Assembly (NCBI GenBank): GCA_027021365.1
Contig: JALUUM010000005.1
Coordinates: forward strand, 1-64,000
Reading direction: 5' to 3'
Source: Spirochaetales bacterium
GTDB taxonomy: Bacteria; Spirochaetota; Spirochaetia; SZUA-6
DNA: 64,000 bases
The translations under genes and the position numbers were made by a program. Positions 63,413 to 64,000 of this stretch are shown piece after piece (position 1 is the first letter of the stretch; each line of letters starts with the position of its first letter). Below the pieces are notes generated by a model, which saw only the letters and a list, made by a program, of their open reading frames with translations, was not told the DNA's origin and ran no database searches.

Positions 63413-64000
63413 CTACCTTGGCAATGTAAAAACCTCTCTCGTCCACCTGTCCTGAAGCCTTACACCGTTTTCGGCGACCCATTTGAAATCGTAGTTCACG
63501 GTCTTCACAGAATCGATAGGAATCGCAACGGAAGGCACCTTTGCAAACTTGTTCGTCGGAAGCTGGTACGAACCGACCGTTGCCATGCTCTCCTGGGCTT
63601 TTGCAGTCGTCACCCAGTCCATGAACTTCTTTCCCAGCTCCGGATGTGGTGCGCCTTTAATGAGGTTCAATCCGCCTATCTCGTAGCCTGTTCCCTCTAC
63701 CGGTGCAATTGCTTTCAGAGGATAACCTTCCTGTATCTCGTAGATTACATCGTGGAGAAAAGCAACGGCGATGGCTATCTCGCCCCTTCCTGCCAGGATA
63801 CTTGGAGCAACACCTGATTTCGTGTAATTTGCAATGTTCCTGTGCAGTTTCTTCATGTATTCGAAGGCTCCTTCCTCGCCTCTCAGGAAAACCTGGGTGG
63901 CAAGCATTGTAAGTGCAGTACCGGAAGTGTTGGGATTTGCCATGCCTATAAGGCCCTTGTAAGCAGGATTGGTCAGGTCATTCCATCCCTTGGGAATTGG
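63413..64000 (-). CDS. ABC transporter substrate-binding protein, iron(III)-type (partial)
   Basis: C-terminal 195 residues of an extracellular solute-binding protein (FbpA/AfuA family 1). The frame is open past the window edge; the part before the first methionine (NDLTNPAYKGLIG, leading into MANPNTSGTALTML) is coding and fits the family, so the gene starts outside. GTGYEIGGLNLIKGAPHPE and a C-terminal WTREVF are visible. It is the first gene of the ABC operon in view. Confidence 0.88.
   Translation of the reverse strand, partial: PIPKGWNDLTNPAYKGLIGMANPNTSGTALTMLATQVFLRGEEGAFEYMKKLHRNIANYTKSGVAPSILAGRGEIAIAVAFLHDVIYEIQEGYPLKAIAPVEGTGYEIGGLNLIKGAPHPELGKKFMDWVTTAKAQESMATVGSYQLPTNKFAKVPSVAIPIDSVKTVNYDFKWVAENGVRLQDRWTREVFTLPR

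Overview
This window is chromosomal DNA from a flagellated spirochaete (inference). The evidence is two FlaB-type flagellins with the N-terminus MIINHNMSA, two PilZ proteins of the kind found in spirochaetes, and a csrA-fliW-flgL-flgK-flgN cluster. G+C is moderate. Many genes start with TTG or GTG behind a strong Shine-Dalgarno sequence. Coding density is high, genes often overlap by 4-8 bases, and there are no insertion sequences, phage genes, CRISPR arrays or tRNAs.

Layout. 1-5.9 kb: a coiled-coil protein, S-adenosylhomocysteine hydrolase, a zinc-ribbon protein with adenylate kinase, a TPR lipoprotein, and metX-metW. 5.9-13 kb: a nitrogen block on the minus strand, read in the order GAF-type sigma-54 activator, glutamine synthetase, GlnE with two extra ACT domains. 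A good sigma-54 promoter and two copies of a palindrome lie upstream of glnA. 13-21 kb: a rubrerythrin-like protein, a very large HEAT-repeat nucleotide cyclase, infC-rpmI-rplT, a ZapB-like protein, zapA, a 6S RNA gene, a receiver/histidine kinase and an adenosine kinase-like enzyme. 21-36.8 kb: motility and c-di-GMP (PilZ proteins, HD-GYP, flaB1, flaB2, flaG, fliD, flgN, flgK, flgL, fliW, csrA), interrupted by tsaE-tsaB. 36.9-40.9 kb: two ferredoxin-containing MinD-type ATPases, a NifX-like protein and a CoA-disulfide/NADH-oxidase-type flavoprotein, then a reading frame with no normal start. 41-50 kb: a transglutaminase-like secreted protein, trxB, a lipoyl/octanoyl ligase, a NagZ-type glycosidase, an acetyltransferase, and the MrfB/MrfA (YprB/YprA) repair pair. 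50.5-55 kb: sulfur assimilation. 55.3-59 kb: cyclopropane fatty acid synthase, a geranylgeranyl-reductase-family enzyme and an MFS transporter. 59-64 kb: an iron(III)-type ABC operon, cut by the window edge, ending with a lipoprotein gene.

How the genes work together. Three themes stand out. First, sulfur: metX makes O-acetylhomoserine; metY, a ThiS-like carrier, an E1-like activating enzyme and a JAMM protease look like the protein-thiocarboxylate route to homocysteine known from Wolinella; cysK, a DsrE-like protein and a TusA-like protein sit next to it; ahcY and the adenosine kinase-like enzyme recycle SAM by-products. Second, flagellin control: both flagellin leaders carry a hairpin with GGA in the loop plus a GGA at the Shine-Dalgarno, which fits dual-site CsrA repression, with FliW as antagonist encoded nearby. 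Third, nitrogen: activator, sigma-54 promoter, candidate upstream activator sites, glutamine synthetase with its adenylylation tyrosine, and the adenylyltransferase form one locus.

Several gene ends are followed by short degenerate tandem repeats with different units (11-22 bp), an unusual recurring trait of this genome. All assignments rest on reading the sequence and family knowledge; no search was run.
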